The notes under the pieces were generated by a model. The model was not told where the DNA came from, made no database searches, and saw nothing but the letters and a program-made list of their open reading frames with translations. Below are positions 25,171 to 34,055 of a stretch of 64,000 nucleotides of DNA, one piece after another. Source of the stretch: Mycobacterium sp. GA-1285 (GTDB lineage Bacteria > Actinomycetota > Actinomycetes > Mycobacteriales > Mycobacteriaceae). The translations under genes were made by a program, and so were the position numbers. Each line of letters starts with the position of its first letter. Position 1 is the stretch's first letter. Location of the stretch: assembly GCF_001499905.1 (NCBI RefSeq), contig NZ_LQIS01000052.1, positions 124,001-188,000 of the forward strand, given 5' to 3'.

Positions 25171-25928
25171 CGCCGATGGTCAAAGCCGAGGCCGTCTGCA
25201 AGAACTTCGGCGCACTGCAGGTGCTGAAGGGCGTCACGCTCGAGATCGGCCGCGGCGAAGTGCTGTGCATGGTCGGGCCGTCGGGCTCGGGTAAGTCGAC
25301 GTTTCTACGGTGCATCAACCACCTCGAACAGGTCGACGCCGGGCGCCTGTACGTGGACGGGGAACTGATCGGATACCGCCAGCGCGGCAACAGGCTTCAC
25401 GAGATGCCCCCGCGCGAGGCGGCCCGGCAGCGCCGCGACATCGGCATGGTTTTCCAGCACTTCAACCTGTTTCCCCACCGCACCGCGCTGGGCAACATCA
25501 TCGAGGCGCCCATCCACGTCAAACGCGTCAAGAAAGACGAGGCGGTGGCACGCGCCCGGGACCTGCTCGACCAGGTGGGGTTGTCGGCCAAGGCCGACGC
25601 CTACCCCGCCCAGTTGTCCGGCGGCCAGCAGCAACGCGTAGCGATCGCCCGCGCGCTGGCGATGAGCCCCAAGCTGATGCTGTTCGACGAACCCACCTCG
25701 GCGCTGGACCCGGAGCTTGTCGGCGAGGTACTCGAAGTGATGAAAAAGCTTGCGGCCGAAGGTATGACGATGGTGGTGGTCACCCACGAGATGGGGTTCG
25801 CCCGCGAGGTGGCCAACCAGCTGGTGTTCATGGACGGCGGCGTGGTCGTGGAGAGCGGACCGCCGCGCGATGTGCTGTCCAACCCGAAACACGAACGCAC
25901 GAAAGCGTTTCTGTCCAAGGTGCTCTAA
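25167..25928 (+). CDS. Polar amino-acid ABC transporter ATP-binding protein (GlnQ type)
   Basis: The 253-residue ATPase contains Walker A GPSGSGKST, Q-loop FQHFNLFPH, ABC signature LSGGQQQR, Walker B LMLFDEPTSALD and the H-loop in VTHEMGFAREV. It powers import by the preceding binding protein and permease. The GTG start overlaps the permease gene by 4 bases, and the histidine kinase gene begins only 3 bases after its stop. Confidence 0.93.
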   Translation: MTPMVKAEAVCKNFGALQVLKGVTLEIGRGEVLCMVGPSGSGKSTFLRCINHLEQVDAGRLYVDGELIGYRQRGNRLHEMPPREAARQRRDIGMVFQHFNLFPHRTALGNIIEAPIHVKRVKKDEAVARARDLLDQVGLSAKADAYPAQLSGGQQQRVAIARALAMSPKLMLFDEPTSALDPELVGEVLEVMKKLAAEGMTMVVVTHEMGFAREVANQLVFMDGGVVVESGPPRDVLSNPKHERTKAFLSKVL

Positions 25929-25931
25929 CAG

Positions 25932-27071
25932 ATGCCGACCAGCGACCCAGATCCGGCCACGCCGCTGTGGCGAGCGGCGCAGGTGTTCCGACTGCTGAGT
26001 TGCCTGTACGCGCTCGGATTCCAGGTGTCGGTGAATTCCGACCTGGACCGCCCAACCCTCGCGTGGGCACTGTTCGCAGTGCTCCTGGGGTTCAGTGCCC
26101 TGTGCGCGTTGGCCTATCTGCAGGGGTTCGGCCGACGTCCGGCGTTCGTGCTGGCCGAGATCGCGGTGGTGATGGCGTTGATCCTGTCGACCGAGGTGGT
26201 CGCCTCGGCCCAGTGGGCGTTCGACAATCAGTCGTGGCCGACGACGCTGTGGGCGACCAATGCGACGATTTCGGCGGCGATCGTCGCGGGGCCGATCGCG
26301 GGCATGTTCACCGGGGTGCTCGTGATGGTCGCCAGCACCGTCGTCAAAGGATTCATCAACTACGACCTCGGCCGCAACGCGACGATCGTCATCGAACTAG
26401 CCGTCGGACTGGCGGTGGGCATGGCCGCGCAAACCGCCCGTCGGGCCCATTCGGAGCTGGAGCAGGCGGCTCGGCTGGCGGCGGCTCACCAGGAACGCGA
26501 GAGGTTCTCCCGCCAGGTGCACGACGGCGCCATCCAGGTGCTGGCGCTGGTCTCACGTCGTGGCCGCGAAATAGGCGGAGAGACAGCTGAACTCGCCGAG
26601 CTCGCCGGCGAGCAGGAGCGTGCGCTGAGACGGTTGGTCAGCTCCGGCTCCGCCAAATGGGAGGCCGAACCACGCGTCGGGGCGATGACCGACGTCGGCG
26701 CGTTGTTGCGCCAACGAGCGTCCGACCGCGTCTCGGTCAGCCTGCCCGCCGAACCGGTACTGCTCGACACCGTCGTCGCCACGGAGTTGTCCGCCGCGGT
26801 GGTCAACGCGCTCGACAATGTGGCCGCGCACGCCGGACCGGACGCCCGTGCCTACGTGCTGCTCGAAGACCTCGGCGACACGATCACGGTGAGCATCCGT
26901 GACGACGGCACCGGGATCCCCGAGGGACGGCTCGAGGAGGCGGTCCGGGAGGGGCGCATCGGTATCACCAAATCGATTGTCGGACGGATGAACTGGCTCG
27001 GTGGTAGCGCCAAGCTGACCACCGGGCCGGAGAGCGGGACGGAATGGGAACTGACGCTACCCCGACGGTGA
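25932..27071 (+). CDS. Membrane sensor histidine kinase (MacS-like, HPK7 type)
   Basis: The 379-residue protein has about five membrane helices in residues 15-160, with little extracytoplasmic sequence. A dimerisation/phosphoacceptor helix follows (RFSRQVHDGAIQVLALV), where the His is the likely phosphorylation site. The GHKL ATPase part has its N-box in NALDNVAAHA and a G1-box in RDDGTGIPEG. With such short loops it probably senses a membrane or transporter state rather than a soluble ligand. It sits 3 bases after the transporter ATPase and overlaps its partner regulator by 28 bases. Confidence 0.85.
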   Translation: MPTSDPDPATPLWRAAQVFRLLSCLYALGFQVSVNSDLDRPTLAWALFAVLLGFSALCALAYLQGFGRRPAFVLAEIAVVMALILSTEVVASAQWAFDNQSWPTTLWATNATISAAIVAGPIAGMFTGVLVMVASTVVKGFINYDLGRNATIVIELAVGLAVGMAAQTARRAHSELEQAARLAAAHQERERFSRQVHDGAIQVLALVSRRGREIGGETAELAELAGEQERALRRLVSSGSAKWEAEPRVGAMTDVGALLRQRASDRVSVSLPAEPVLLDTVVATELSAAVVNALDNVAAHAGPDARAYVLLEDLGDTITVSIRDDGTGIPEGRLEEAVREGRIGITKSIVGRMNWLGGSAKLTTGPESGTEWELTLPRR

Positions 27072-27697
27072 TGGTCGTCGACGACCATCCCATCTGGCGC
27101 GACGCGGTGGCCCGCGACCTCGCAGAGGACGGATTCACCGTGGTCGCCACAGCCGAGGGAGTGGGCGCCGCACGGCGCCGCGCCGCAGCGGTCCAGCCCG
27201 ATGTCGTGGTGATGGACATGCGGCTTGCTGACGGTGACGGCGCGCAGGCGACCGCGGAAGTGCTCGCCGTATCGCCGTCGTCGAAGATCCTGGTGCTGTC
27301 GGCATCCGATGAACGGGAAGACGTGCTCGAGGCGGTGAAGGCCGGGGCGACCGGATATCTGGTGAAGAGCGCTTCGAAGCAGGAACTCGGCGATGCGGTG
27401 CGCGCCACCGCCGAGGGCAGGGCGGTCTTCACACCCGGCCTGGCGGGCCTGGTGCTCGGCGAATATCGGCGAATCGCCCAGAGTCGTGGTGGGCCCCAGA
27501 CCCCGAGCCTGACCGAGCGGGAGACCGAGATCCTTCGCCACGTCGCCAAAGGACTGACCGCCAAGCAGATCGCGGCGCGGCTGTCGCTGAGTCACCGCAC
27601 CGTCGAGAACCACGTGCAGGCCACATTCCGCAAACTGCAGGTCGCCAACCGCGTCGAGTTGGCGCGATACGCGATCGAACACGGGTTAGACGAGTAG
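27044..27697 (+). CDS. LuxR/NarL-family response regulator
   Basis: The 217-residue regulator has a receiver domain (acidic pair in VMVVDDHP, phospho-Asp in VVVMDMRLADGDG, Lys in GYLVKSAS). Its C-terminal LuxR helix-turn-helix starts SLTERETEILRHVAKG and includes AKQIAARLSLSHRTVENHV. Two starts are possible: ATG 27044 or a GTG at 27068 that overlaps the kinase stop by 4 bases; the longer form is given. It is the partner of the kinase upstream and most likely controls the transporter operon or nearby genes. Confidence 0.9.
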   Translation: MGTDATPTVMVVDDHPIWRDAVARDLAEDGFTVVATAEGVGAARRRAAAVQPDVVVMDMRLADGDGAQATAEVLAVSPSSKILVLSASDEREDVLEAVKAGATGYLVKSASKQELGDAVRATAEGRAVFTPGLAGLVLGEYRRIAQSRGGPQTPSLTERETEILRHVAKGLTAKQIAARLSLSHRTVENHVQATFRKLQVANRVELARYAIEHGLDE

Positions 27698-27740
27698 TCC
27701 TACTCATCCCGCGGTGTCGTCGCGCTGTGACGATGGCTGC

Positions 27741-29465
27741 ATGACCGAACCGCAGCGCGCCGTCATCAACCGCCTGTCCGCCGACGTCGCCGCGATCTAC
27801 GCGTACCTGGCGCGGGTGTCGTCGGACTTGACCGAACTCGACCGGCTGCTGGCATCGTCGCCGCAATACCAGGCGCATGCCTACACCGCGCCTCCGCCGC
27901 CCCAGTCCCCACCTTCGCCGGCGGCGTTCGCGCCGAAGCCGGCCCGGAACGAGGGCTGGATCGGCAAGCTGCTGGCGGTCGCCGGTGTCGCGGTGACGCT
28001 GATCGGGGTGGTGTTCCTCCTCGTGCTGGCCGCGCAGGCGGGGCTGTTGAGGCCGCAGATCCGCGTCGCGGCCGGGGTCGCACTGGCCGGTGGACTTGTT
28101 GGCGCAGGCTGGTGGCTGAACCGCAGGCCCGGTGGCCGCACGGGGGCCGTCGCTTTGACAGCGACCGGTATCGCCGCGGCCTATATAAACGTCATCGCGT
28201 TGACCACGATCTACGAGTGGGTATCGCCGCCCGCCGGACTGGTCCTCGCGGCGCTGATCGGCGGAGGCGGGCTCATGTTGGCCCGGCGCTGGGACTCCGA
28301 GCAGCTGGGGCTGCTCGTCCTGGTGCCGTTGTTGGTGCTGGCACCGATCGTGGTCGGTGGTGTCACGTTGCTGCTCGTGGCGTTCATGCTCGCGCTGTCG
28401 GCGGTCTCGCTGCCCGTGCAGATCGGCAAGGACTGGGTCTGGCTGCACGCCGCCCGCATCGCGGCGGCCACGCTGCCGCTGTTGGTCGCGCTGCTCGGGG
28501 TGTACTTCGACGACGGACGCGATCCGTGGCTGGTCGGTGCGTGTGGCATCGGGGCGCTGCTCGCGATCGCCGGTGCACTTATCCTGCTGCCGGGGACGCG
28601 CAAGAAGTCGGCGATGGCCGTGCTGACGGGCGCGGGTGTGCTGCCCGTGTTGTCGGTCGCGCTGGCCGTCGACCGCGTCGTCGCGGCGCTGATGGCGGCG
28701 GCACTGGCGGTCGGTCTGCTCGCGATTGTGCTGATCAGCGACCGGTTGCCGGGAGTGGACGGCGCGGTGCGGCGGATCTGGACAGTGCTCTCCGCGATAT
28801 CGGCGCTGACCGCGGTGGTGGTGGCGTTCGACGGCCCGATCGCAGGGCCGATCCTGTTGGCGATGGCGCTGGTGGTCGCGACGGCAGGGCGGCAGCACGT
28901 CATGGCCAAGAGCATCTCGATCGGCTTCGCCGTCGTCGGCGCCGTCTACTACCTGAGTTGGGCCCCGCCGGACACGCTCCTGTGGGGGAAGTCGACCAGC
29001 GCCGGGGTGGCCGCGTCGACGCTGATCGCCAGCGTCCTGCTGATCGCGTGGGCCGTGGCGATCGTGTGGGCGTTCGACCGCCGGAACTCCGCCTGGTGGG
29101 CGGTCGCCGCCCTCGTCGCGGGGTACGCGGTCACCACCTTCGCCGTCACCGCGGGCGTGTTGGTCGGCGGCACCGACAGCGGGTTCTACGCCGGTCACAT
29201 GACGGCAACGATCTGCTGGATCGGCCTGGCCGCCGCGTTGTTCGGTTACGCGGCGCGGTTACCTCGAGCCGACCGGTCCGTTCCGATCGGCGGAGGACTG
29301 GCTGTGGTGGCCGCGGCTACGGCGAAGCTGTTCCTGTTCGATCTCGGCACGCTCGACGGCATCTTCCGCGTCGTCGTGTTCATCGTCGTGGGTCTATTGC
29401 TGCTGGGCATGGGCGCCGGATATGCCCGTCTTCTGGAGAAGCAGGACCAACAAAACGCGCTGTGA
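27741..29465 (+). CDS. DUF2339 multi-pass membrane protein
   Basis: A 574-residue protein with a soluble N-terminal part containing a helix (VINRLSADVAAIYAYLARV) and a Pro-rich linker, then about 14-16 hydrophobic helices. It begins with EGWIGKLLAVAGVAVTLIG, typical of DUF2339. Start ATG 27741 gives MTEPQ; the GTG at 27714 would add nine unlikely residues. The function is unknown. It is the next gene after the two-component system on the same strand, with a 43-base gap. Confidence 0.8.
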   Translation: MTEPQRAVINRLSADVAAIYAYLARVSSDLTELDRLLASSPQYQAHAYTAPPPPQSPPSPAAFAPKPARNEGWIGKLLAVAGVAVTLIGVVFLLVLAAQAGLLRPQIRVAAGVALAGGLVGAGWWLNRRPGGRTGAVALTATGIAAAYINVIALTTIYEWVSPPAGLVLAALIGGGGLMLARRWDSEQLGLLVLVPLLVLAPIVVGGVTLLLVAFMLALSAVSLPVQIGKDWVWLHAARIAAATLPLLVALLGVYFDDGRDPWLVGACGIGALLAIAGALILLPGTRKKSAMAVLTGAGVLPVLSVALAVDRVVAALMAAALAVGLLAIVLISDRLPGVDGAVRRIWTVLSAISALTAVVVAFDGPIAGPILLAMALVVATAGRQHVMAKSISIGFAVVGAVYYLSWAPPDTLLWGKSTSAGVAASTLIASVLLIAWAVAIVWAFDRRNSAWWAVAALVAGYAVTTFAVTAGVLVGGTDSGFYAGHMTATICWIGLAAALFGYAARLPRADRSVPIGGGLAVVAAATAKLFLFDLGTLDGIFRVVVFIVVGLLLLGMGAGYARLLEKQDQQNAL

Positions 29466-29485
29466 CCAGGGACAGTCTGCTAAAC

Positions 29486-29498
29486 TGGAATCATTCCA
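29486..29498. promoter_or_regulatory. Palindrome upstream of dps, candidate Fur/PerR-type operator
   Basis: TGGAATCATTCCA is a perfect 6-1-6 inverted repeat in an unusually AT-rich stretch (29481-29503) of this GC-rich window, 22 bases before the Dps start. The form (GAATnATTC core) resembles Fur/PerR boxes. The regulator is inferred, not shown. Confidence 0.45.
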
Positions 29499-29519
29499 AA
29501 AAAGGAGGCTATAGCGGTC

Positions 29520-30011
29520 ATGACCACAACAACACGTCGTTCAGAAGCAGAAGTACAGGCATTCGAGGCCTCGCCGGAACTCAGCGGCAGCTTGCAGCGG
29601 GTTCTCGTGGACCTGGTCGAGCTGCACCTGCAGGGTAAGCAGGCCCACTGGAACATCGTCGGCACCAACTTCCGCGACCTTCATCTTCAGCTCGACGAAC
29701 TCGTCGACTTCGCCCGCGAAGGCAGTGACACCATCGCCGAGCGGATGCGTGCGCTCGAGGCATGGCCCGACGGCCGCTCGGACACGGTCACCGCCGGCAC
29801 CACGCTGCCGCAGTTTCCCGCCTACGCGGTGAGCACGCAGGACGCGGTCGACCTGATCACCGCTCGGGTGTACGCCGCGGTCGACACCATGCGTGCGGTG
29901 CACGACGCGGTGGACGCCGAAGACCCGACCTCCGCCGACATCCTCCATCAGCTGATCGACGGCCTCGAGAAGCTGGCCTGGCTGATCAAGTCCGAGAACC
30001 GCAAGATCTAG
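29520..30011 (+). CDS. dps: Dps family DNA-binding ferritin-like protein
   Basis: A 163-residue Dps subunit of the four-helix ferritin type that assembles into a 12-mer, oxidises iron with peroxide and shields DNA. Ferroxidase-site residues are seen in KQAHWNIVGTNFRDLHLQLDE, followed by DTIAERMRALE. The tail is short (SENRKI), so DNA binding would depend on the N-terminal part (TTTTRRSEAEVQ). It resembles the second Dps of M. smegmatis (Dps2). AAGGAGG at 29502-29508 is a strong ribosome site, and a palindrome lies just upstream. Confidence 0.92.
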   Translation: MTTTTRRSEAEVQAFEASPELSGSLQRVLVDLVELHLQGKQAHWNIVGTNFRDLHLQLDELVDFAREGSDTIAERMRALEAWPDGRSDTVTAGTTLPQFPAYAVSTQDAVDLITARVYAAVDTMRAVHDAVDAEDPTSADILHQLIDGLEKLAWLIKSENRKI

Positions 30012-30062
30012 CGAATCGCGCACGGGTGAGTCGTTCTCCGCGATCGGGGTATATCTCCCGCC

Positions 30063-30512
30063 GTGACTGTGACACGTGATATTCATGCTTCCCGGCAACA
30101 GGTCTGGGACGTCCTGGCCGACGGGTGGACGTACTCACAATGGGTGGTCGGCAACAGCCGGATGCGCGCCGTCGACCCGAACTGGCCGGCGCCGGGCTCC
30201 GAAATCCGCCATTCGATAGGCGTCTGGCCGTTGTTGCTCAACGACGTCACCGTGGTCGAGGAGAGTGTGCCGCCCGAGGAGTTGGTGCTGCACGCCAAGG
30301 GTCGGCCGTTCGGTGGCGCGCGAATCATCCTGCGGCTGCACGAGATTCCCGACGGTTGCCGCGTGGAGATGACGGAAATGCCGGTGAGCGGGCCCGCCGC
30401 GATCATGCCCAACAAGCTGTCCGACCTCGCCGTTTACCCCCGTAACCGCGAGACCCTGTGGCGGCTGGCCGCGCTGGCGGAGCGGCTCAAACCGACTGAG
30501 GTCGACGACTGA
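30063..30512 (+). CDS. SRPBCC family (polyketide cyclase/dehydrase-like) protein
   Basis: A 149-residue protein with the START-like helix-grip fold: an N-terminal strand VTRDIHASRQQVWDVLADG, then YSQWVVGNSRMRAVDPNWPAPGSEIRH, alternating strands, and a C-terminal helix NRETLWRLAALAERL. Such proteins bind hydrophobic ligands in a cavity. No catalytic residues can be named. Its 3' end overlaps the converging adenylate cyclase gene by 26 bases. Confidence 0.8.
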   Translation: MTVTRDIHASRQQVWDVLADGWTYSQWVVGNSRMRAVDPNWPAPGSEIRHSIGVWPLLLNDVTVVEESVPPEELVLHAKGRPFGGARIILRLHEIPDGCRVEMTEMPVSGPAAIMPNKLSDLAVYPRNRETLWRLAALAERLKPTEVDD

Positions 30513-31794
30513 TCGGTTCGAGTTCCACCGCGTCTCGCACGGCCGCGTCGTCGCGGCGTCCGACGAGGTACCACGTCGTCATGACGCCCTTGCCTTTGAC
30601 CTCGACCTCGCCGCGAGGCTCGAGCACGAACGTGCTGCGCAGGCGTTCGTACACGTCCTGGGGCACCTGAATGCGTCCCTCGACGTCGGTGGACTCCATC
30701 CGGGATGCGACGTTGACCGCGTCGCCCCACACGTCGTAGAAGAACTTGCGTGCGCCGACGACCCCGGCGACGACCGGTCCTGCGGCAAGTCCGATCCGCA
30801 GTGGCACCTTGCGTCCGCGCGGGTCGCGCAGGTCGGCGACGGCGTCGGCCATGTCGAGAGCCAGGCACGCCAGCGCTTCGAGGTGATCCGGCCGGGGATT
30901 AGGCACCCCGCTGACCACCATGTACGAGTCGCCGCTGCTCTTGACCTTCTCCAAACCGTGAAGGTCGACGAGTGCGTCCAGATCCGTGTACAGCCGGTCG
31001 AGAAACCGCACCAGATCACAGGGATTGGTGTCACTGGCCCGCTGCGTGTAGCCGGCGATGTCGGCGAACAGAATCGACGCGTCGTCGTACCTGTCGGCGA
31101 TGACGGTGCGGGTCGGGTCCTTGAGCCGCTCGGCGATGGTCGCGGGCAGGATGTTCGCCAGCAGACGTTCGGAACGTTCGTACTCGGCCTCCATCGCCAA
31201 CCGCGCGCGGCGGATCTCCCGAAGCGCGAACCACAACGAGGCCACGACGAGGATCCACGCGGTGGCCACGGTGAGGATGAACGAGGTCGTACGGGCCCAG
31301 TCCGGTTGGACGCCGGTGTTGTCCGGGACGAGAAACTCCAGGAGTACCACCGCCACCGCGCCCAGCGCAGACATCACCGAGGCCAGCACGATGTGGTCGA
31401 TGCCGAGGATGATGACGACGATCGCGGCCGCGACGACGAAGTAGAACTGCAGCCCCGAACCGGTGCCCAGCTGTATGCACTGGATCGTGATGGTCACGTA
31501 GGCGACGGCGAAGAACACCAGCGGTGCGACGAGTTCGCCGAATCGGCTCAGCAGCGGGGTCGTCGCAAACGCGACGGCGCTGATGAGGCTGACGATCGGG
31601 ATCCACCACACCTCGACGCCGATCAGTAGGCCCTGAAAGCCGAAGAAGGCGCTGATCGCGGCGCTGATCATTGCGGTGACGTCGAGCACGCGGCGGCGTC
31701 GCACGGACCTTTCCGCGTAGTGCCGAACCCGGGCGGGCGTCCGGTTCTCGAGCGCCATCTCTGGCACGCAGACCGGCCGCAGCCTCATCTCCAC
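30487..31794 (-). CDS. cya: Class IIIa membrane adenylate cyclase (Rv1625c-like)
   Basis: The 435-residue protein has six membrane helices (about residues 35-195) followed by one class III cyclase domain, so it must dimerise like the mammalian enzyme it resembles. Metal-binding Asp is in SILFADIAGYTQRAS. The adenine-specifying Lys and the second Asp are in EKVKSSGDSYMVVSG. The transition-state Asn and Arg are in WGDAVNVASRMES. All match M. tuberculosis Rv1625c, which also lies beside pdtaR. Met13 (ALENRTPARVRHYAERSVRRR) is an alternative start. The universal stress protein later in the window is of a cAMP-binding type. Confidence 0.93.
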   Translation of the reverse strand: MEMRLRPVCVPEMALENRTPARVRHYAERSVRRRRVLDVTAMISAAISAFFGFQGLLIGVEVWWIPIVSLISAVAFATTPLLSRFGELVAPLVFFAVAYVTITIQCIQLGTGSGLQFYFVVAAAIVVIILGIDHIVLASVMSALGAVAVVLLEFLVPDNTGVQPDWARTTSFILTVATAWILVVASLWFALREIRRARLAMEAEYERSERLLANILPATIAERLKDPTRTVIADRYDDASILFADIAGYTQRASDTNPCDLVRFLDRLYTDLDALVDLHGLEKVKSSGDSYMVVSGVPNPRPDHLEALACLALDMADAVADLRDPRGRKVPLRIGLAAGPVVAGVVGARKFFYDVWGDAVNVASRMESTDVEGRIQVPQDVYERLRSTFVLEPRGEVEVKGKGVMTTWYLVGRRDDAAVRDAVELEPISRRPQSV

Positions 31795-31839
31795 GACTAG
31801 AGCGTAACGCCGGACCGAGGTCGACCTGCTGGTTCTCGG

Positions 31840-31913
31840 TGCCCTCGGTGAGACTCGAACTCACACTGTCACGATTTTGAGTCGTGTGCCTCTGCCAATT
31901 GGGCTACGAGGGC
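31840..31913 (-). tRNA. tRNA-Leu (anticodon CAA), short variable loop
   Basis: The minus strand folds into a full cloverleaf: acceptor GCCCTCG/CGAGGGC, a 3-bp D stem GCC/GGC, anticodon stem CACGA/TCGTG with loop CTCAAAA, T arm GTGAG/CTCAC with TTCGAGT loop, and discriminator A. The anticodon CAA reads UUG. The variable loop is only five bases, unlike the long arm of typical leucine tRNAs. CCA is not encoded. It lies between the cyclase and pdtaR. Confidence 0.88.
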
Positions 31914-31996
31914 TCTGGTAGTTGTGCGGCTCTGTTGCGCGGCTTACCACCTTAGATGATGCCCCGAACTCGCTGAACGGCACCGCTACCGCCACA

Positions 31997-32638
31997 ATGG
32001 CTTCCATGGCAACCGCTGCTGGGTCACCACCCGACGCCGTGAAGGCCCGCCGCGTTCTCGTCGCCGAAGACGAAGCGCTGATCCGGATGGACCTGGCCGA
32101 GATGCTTCGCGACGAGGGCTACGAGATCGTCGGGGAGGCGGGCGACGGACAGGAAGCCGTCGATCTCGCCGAGAGCTTGAGGCCCGACCTCGTGATCATG
32201 GATGTCAAGATGCCCCGTCGCGACGGCATCGACGCGGCGGCCGAGATCGCCGGCAAGCGCATCGCGCCGATCGTCATCCTGACCGCGTTCAGCCAACGGG
32301 AACTGGTCGAACGCGCCAGGGATGCCGGTGCCATGGCATACCTGGTCAAACCCTTCACCGTCACCGACCTCATCCCGGCTATCGAGGTCGCGGTGAGCCG
32401 GTTCGGGGAGATCGCCGCGCTGGAGCAGGAGGTGGCCACGCTGTCGGATCGGCTGGAGACGCGCAAGCTGGTCGAACGGGCCAAGGGTTTGCTGCAGACC
32501 AAACAGGGGATGACCGAGCCCGAGGCGTTCAAGTGGATCCAACGCGCCGCGATGGACCGGCGCACCACCATGAAACGCGTCGCCGAAGTGGTCGTCGAAA
32601 CCCTCGACACGCCGAGCGATGCGCCGGAGGCGAGCTAA
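31997..32638 (+). CDS. pdtaR: Two-component response regulator with ANTAR RNA-binding domain
   Basis: The 213-residue protein has a receiver domain (acidic pocket in LVAEDEALIRMD, phospho-Asp in VIMDVKMPRRDG, Lys in AYLVKPFT). A coiled linker (ALEQEVATLSDRLETRKLVE) and an ANTAR domain follow (AKGLLQTKQGMTEPEAFKW through MKRVAEVV). In M. tuberculosis PdtaR (Rv1626) is phosphorylated by PdtaS, encoded elsewhere, and acts on RNA. The frame is open back to 31922, but ATG 31997 or 32006 gives the length of known homologues. Confidence 0.93.
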   Translation: MASMATAAGSPPDAVKARRVLVAEDEALIRMDLAEMLRDEGYEIVGEAGDGQEAVDLAESLRPDLVIMDVKMPRRDGIDAAAEIAGKRIAPIVILTAFSQRELVERARDAGAMAYLVKPFTVTDLIPAIEVAVSRFGEIAALEQEVATLSDRLETRKLVERAKGLLQTKQGMTEPEAFKWIQRAAMDRRTTMKRVAEVVVETLDTPSDAPEAS

Positions 32639-32825
32639 CCGCCGGCCGGCGGCCCGTAAAAACTGCGTTTCCGATGACGAGCTTTGACCGCGACGGCCGG
32701 GACGCATCGGTCAAGACCACGCACCAGCGCCGAGCGTTGGCTATGGTCTTCCCGGAACGTCGCCGCCCCCGGACCGTCGGGCTGAGGCGCCGGAGCCGAC
32801 TAACCCAATGAGCCGGAGGTGAAGC

Positions 32826-34043
32826 GTGCGCGGTCGCGTGGCACGGAAAGCATTAGCTATCAGCAGCGCTGGTCTGGTTGTGCTCGGCATAGCTGGCTGC
32901 CAACAGTCTGAACCGAGCGAAGGCGGCGGCGAGGCGCAGACCGATCTGAAGATCGTCGAACAGATACAGATCGACGAAAACGGCGCCGAGGTCAAGTCGG
33001 ACGAGGGCGCCGCGCCGGCCGATCCGGCTGGAGACGGCAACGCGCAGTGCCAGCCGGTGTCGATCGCCATGGCCGGGGCACTCAACGGCCCCGATGCCGC
33101 ACTGGGCATCAACATCAAGAACGGCATCCAGTTGGCCGTCGACAAGCACAACGCCGCGAACCCCGGCTGCCAGGTCCAGTTGAAGACCTTCGACACCGAG
33201 GGCGATCCGCAGAAGGCCACCCAGATCGCGCCGCAGATCATCAACGACGCCTCCACCGTCGGCCTGATCGGTCCCGCCTTCTCCGGTGAGACCATGGCCA
33301 CCGGCGATGTCTTCAATCAGGCCGGTCTGGTCGCGGCCACGGCGTCGGCGACCAACGTCACGCTGTCCGACAAAGGCTGGCGGACCTTCCTGCGCGGTCT
33401 GGGCAACGACGGCGTGCAGGGCCCGTCGGTCGCCAACTACCTGAAGAACACCCTCGGCCACAAGAAGGTCTGCGTGGTCGACGACAGCACGGACTACGGC
33501 CTGGGCCTGGCGCAGACGGTCCGCGAGACGCTCGGCCCGGTTGCCGACCCGTCCTGCAACATCTCGGTGAAGAAGGGCGACAAGGACTTCTCTGCGGCGG
33601 TGACCCAGATCAAGGGTGCCAACCCGGATACGGTGTTCTTCAGCGGTTACTACGCCGAAGCCGCGGCATTCGTTCAGCAGCTGCGGGACGGCGGGTACCA
33701 AGGAACGTTCGCCAGCGCCGACGGGTCCAAGGACCCCGAGTTCGTGAAGCAGGCGGGCGACGCGTCCAAAGACGCTGTGCTGTCCTGCCCGTGCGGGCCG
33801 GCGACCGGCAGCTTCGCCGAGGAGTACACCAAGAAGTTCAACCAGGAACCGGGCACCTACAGCAGCGAGGGTTATGACCTGGGCACCATCATGCTCAAGG
33901 GTATCGACTCCGGTGCCGTCACCCGGCCCGCGCTGCTCGAGTTCGTCCGCAACTACAACGGTCGCGGGGTGGCCCGGCAGTACCAGTGGACCCCCAACGG
34001 CGAACTGACCACCAGCTTGATCTGGATCTACAAAGTTCAATAG
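32826..34043 (+). CDS. livJ: Branched-chain amino-acid ABC transporter substrate-binding lipoprotein
   Basis: A 405-residue periplasmic-binding protein of the Leu/Ile/Val type (Peripla_BP_6). The signal peptide ends in lipobox GIAGC near residue 25. A spacer rich in Glu, Asp and Gly follows, then the two-lobe domain from VSIAMAGALNGPDAALG, with GLIGPAFSGETMA, VCVVDDSTDYG and DTVFFSGYYAEAAAFV. GTG 32826 has a strong GGAGGTGAA site just upstream. A hairpin terminator separates it from the permease genes, so it is probably made in excess. The ligand could be Leu/Ile/Val or a related amide. Confidence 0.9.
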   Translation: MRGRVARKALAISSAGLVVLGIAGCQQSEPSEGGGEAQTDLKIVEQIQIDENGAEVKSDEGAAPADPAGDGNAQCQPVSIAMAGALNGPDAALGINIKNGIQLAVDKHNAANPGCQVQLKTFDTEGDPQKATQIAPQIINDASTVGLIGPAFSGETMATGDVFNQAGLVAATASATNVTLSDKGWRTFLRGLGNDGVQGPSVANYLKNTLGHKKVCVVDDSTDYGLGLAQTVRETLGPVADPSCNISVKKGDKDFSAAVTQIKGANPDTVFFSGYYAEAAAFVQQLRDGGYQGTFASADGSKDPEFVKQAGDASKDAVLSCPCGPATGSFAEEYTKKFNQEPGTYSSEGYDLGTIMLKGIDSGAVTRPALLEFVRNYNGRGVARQYQWTPNGELTTSLIWIYKVQ

Positions 34044-34055
34044 CCGCTGAGGCGG

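Noticed and set aside
27429..29198. 589-codon minus-strand frame opposite the regulator and DUF2339
   Set aside because: Arg/Gln/Asp-rich shadow without recognisable domains; the plus strand encodes well-formed membrane helices.
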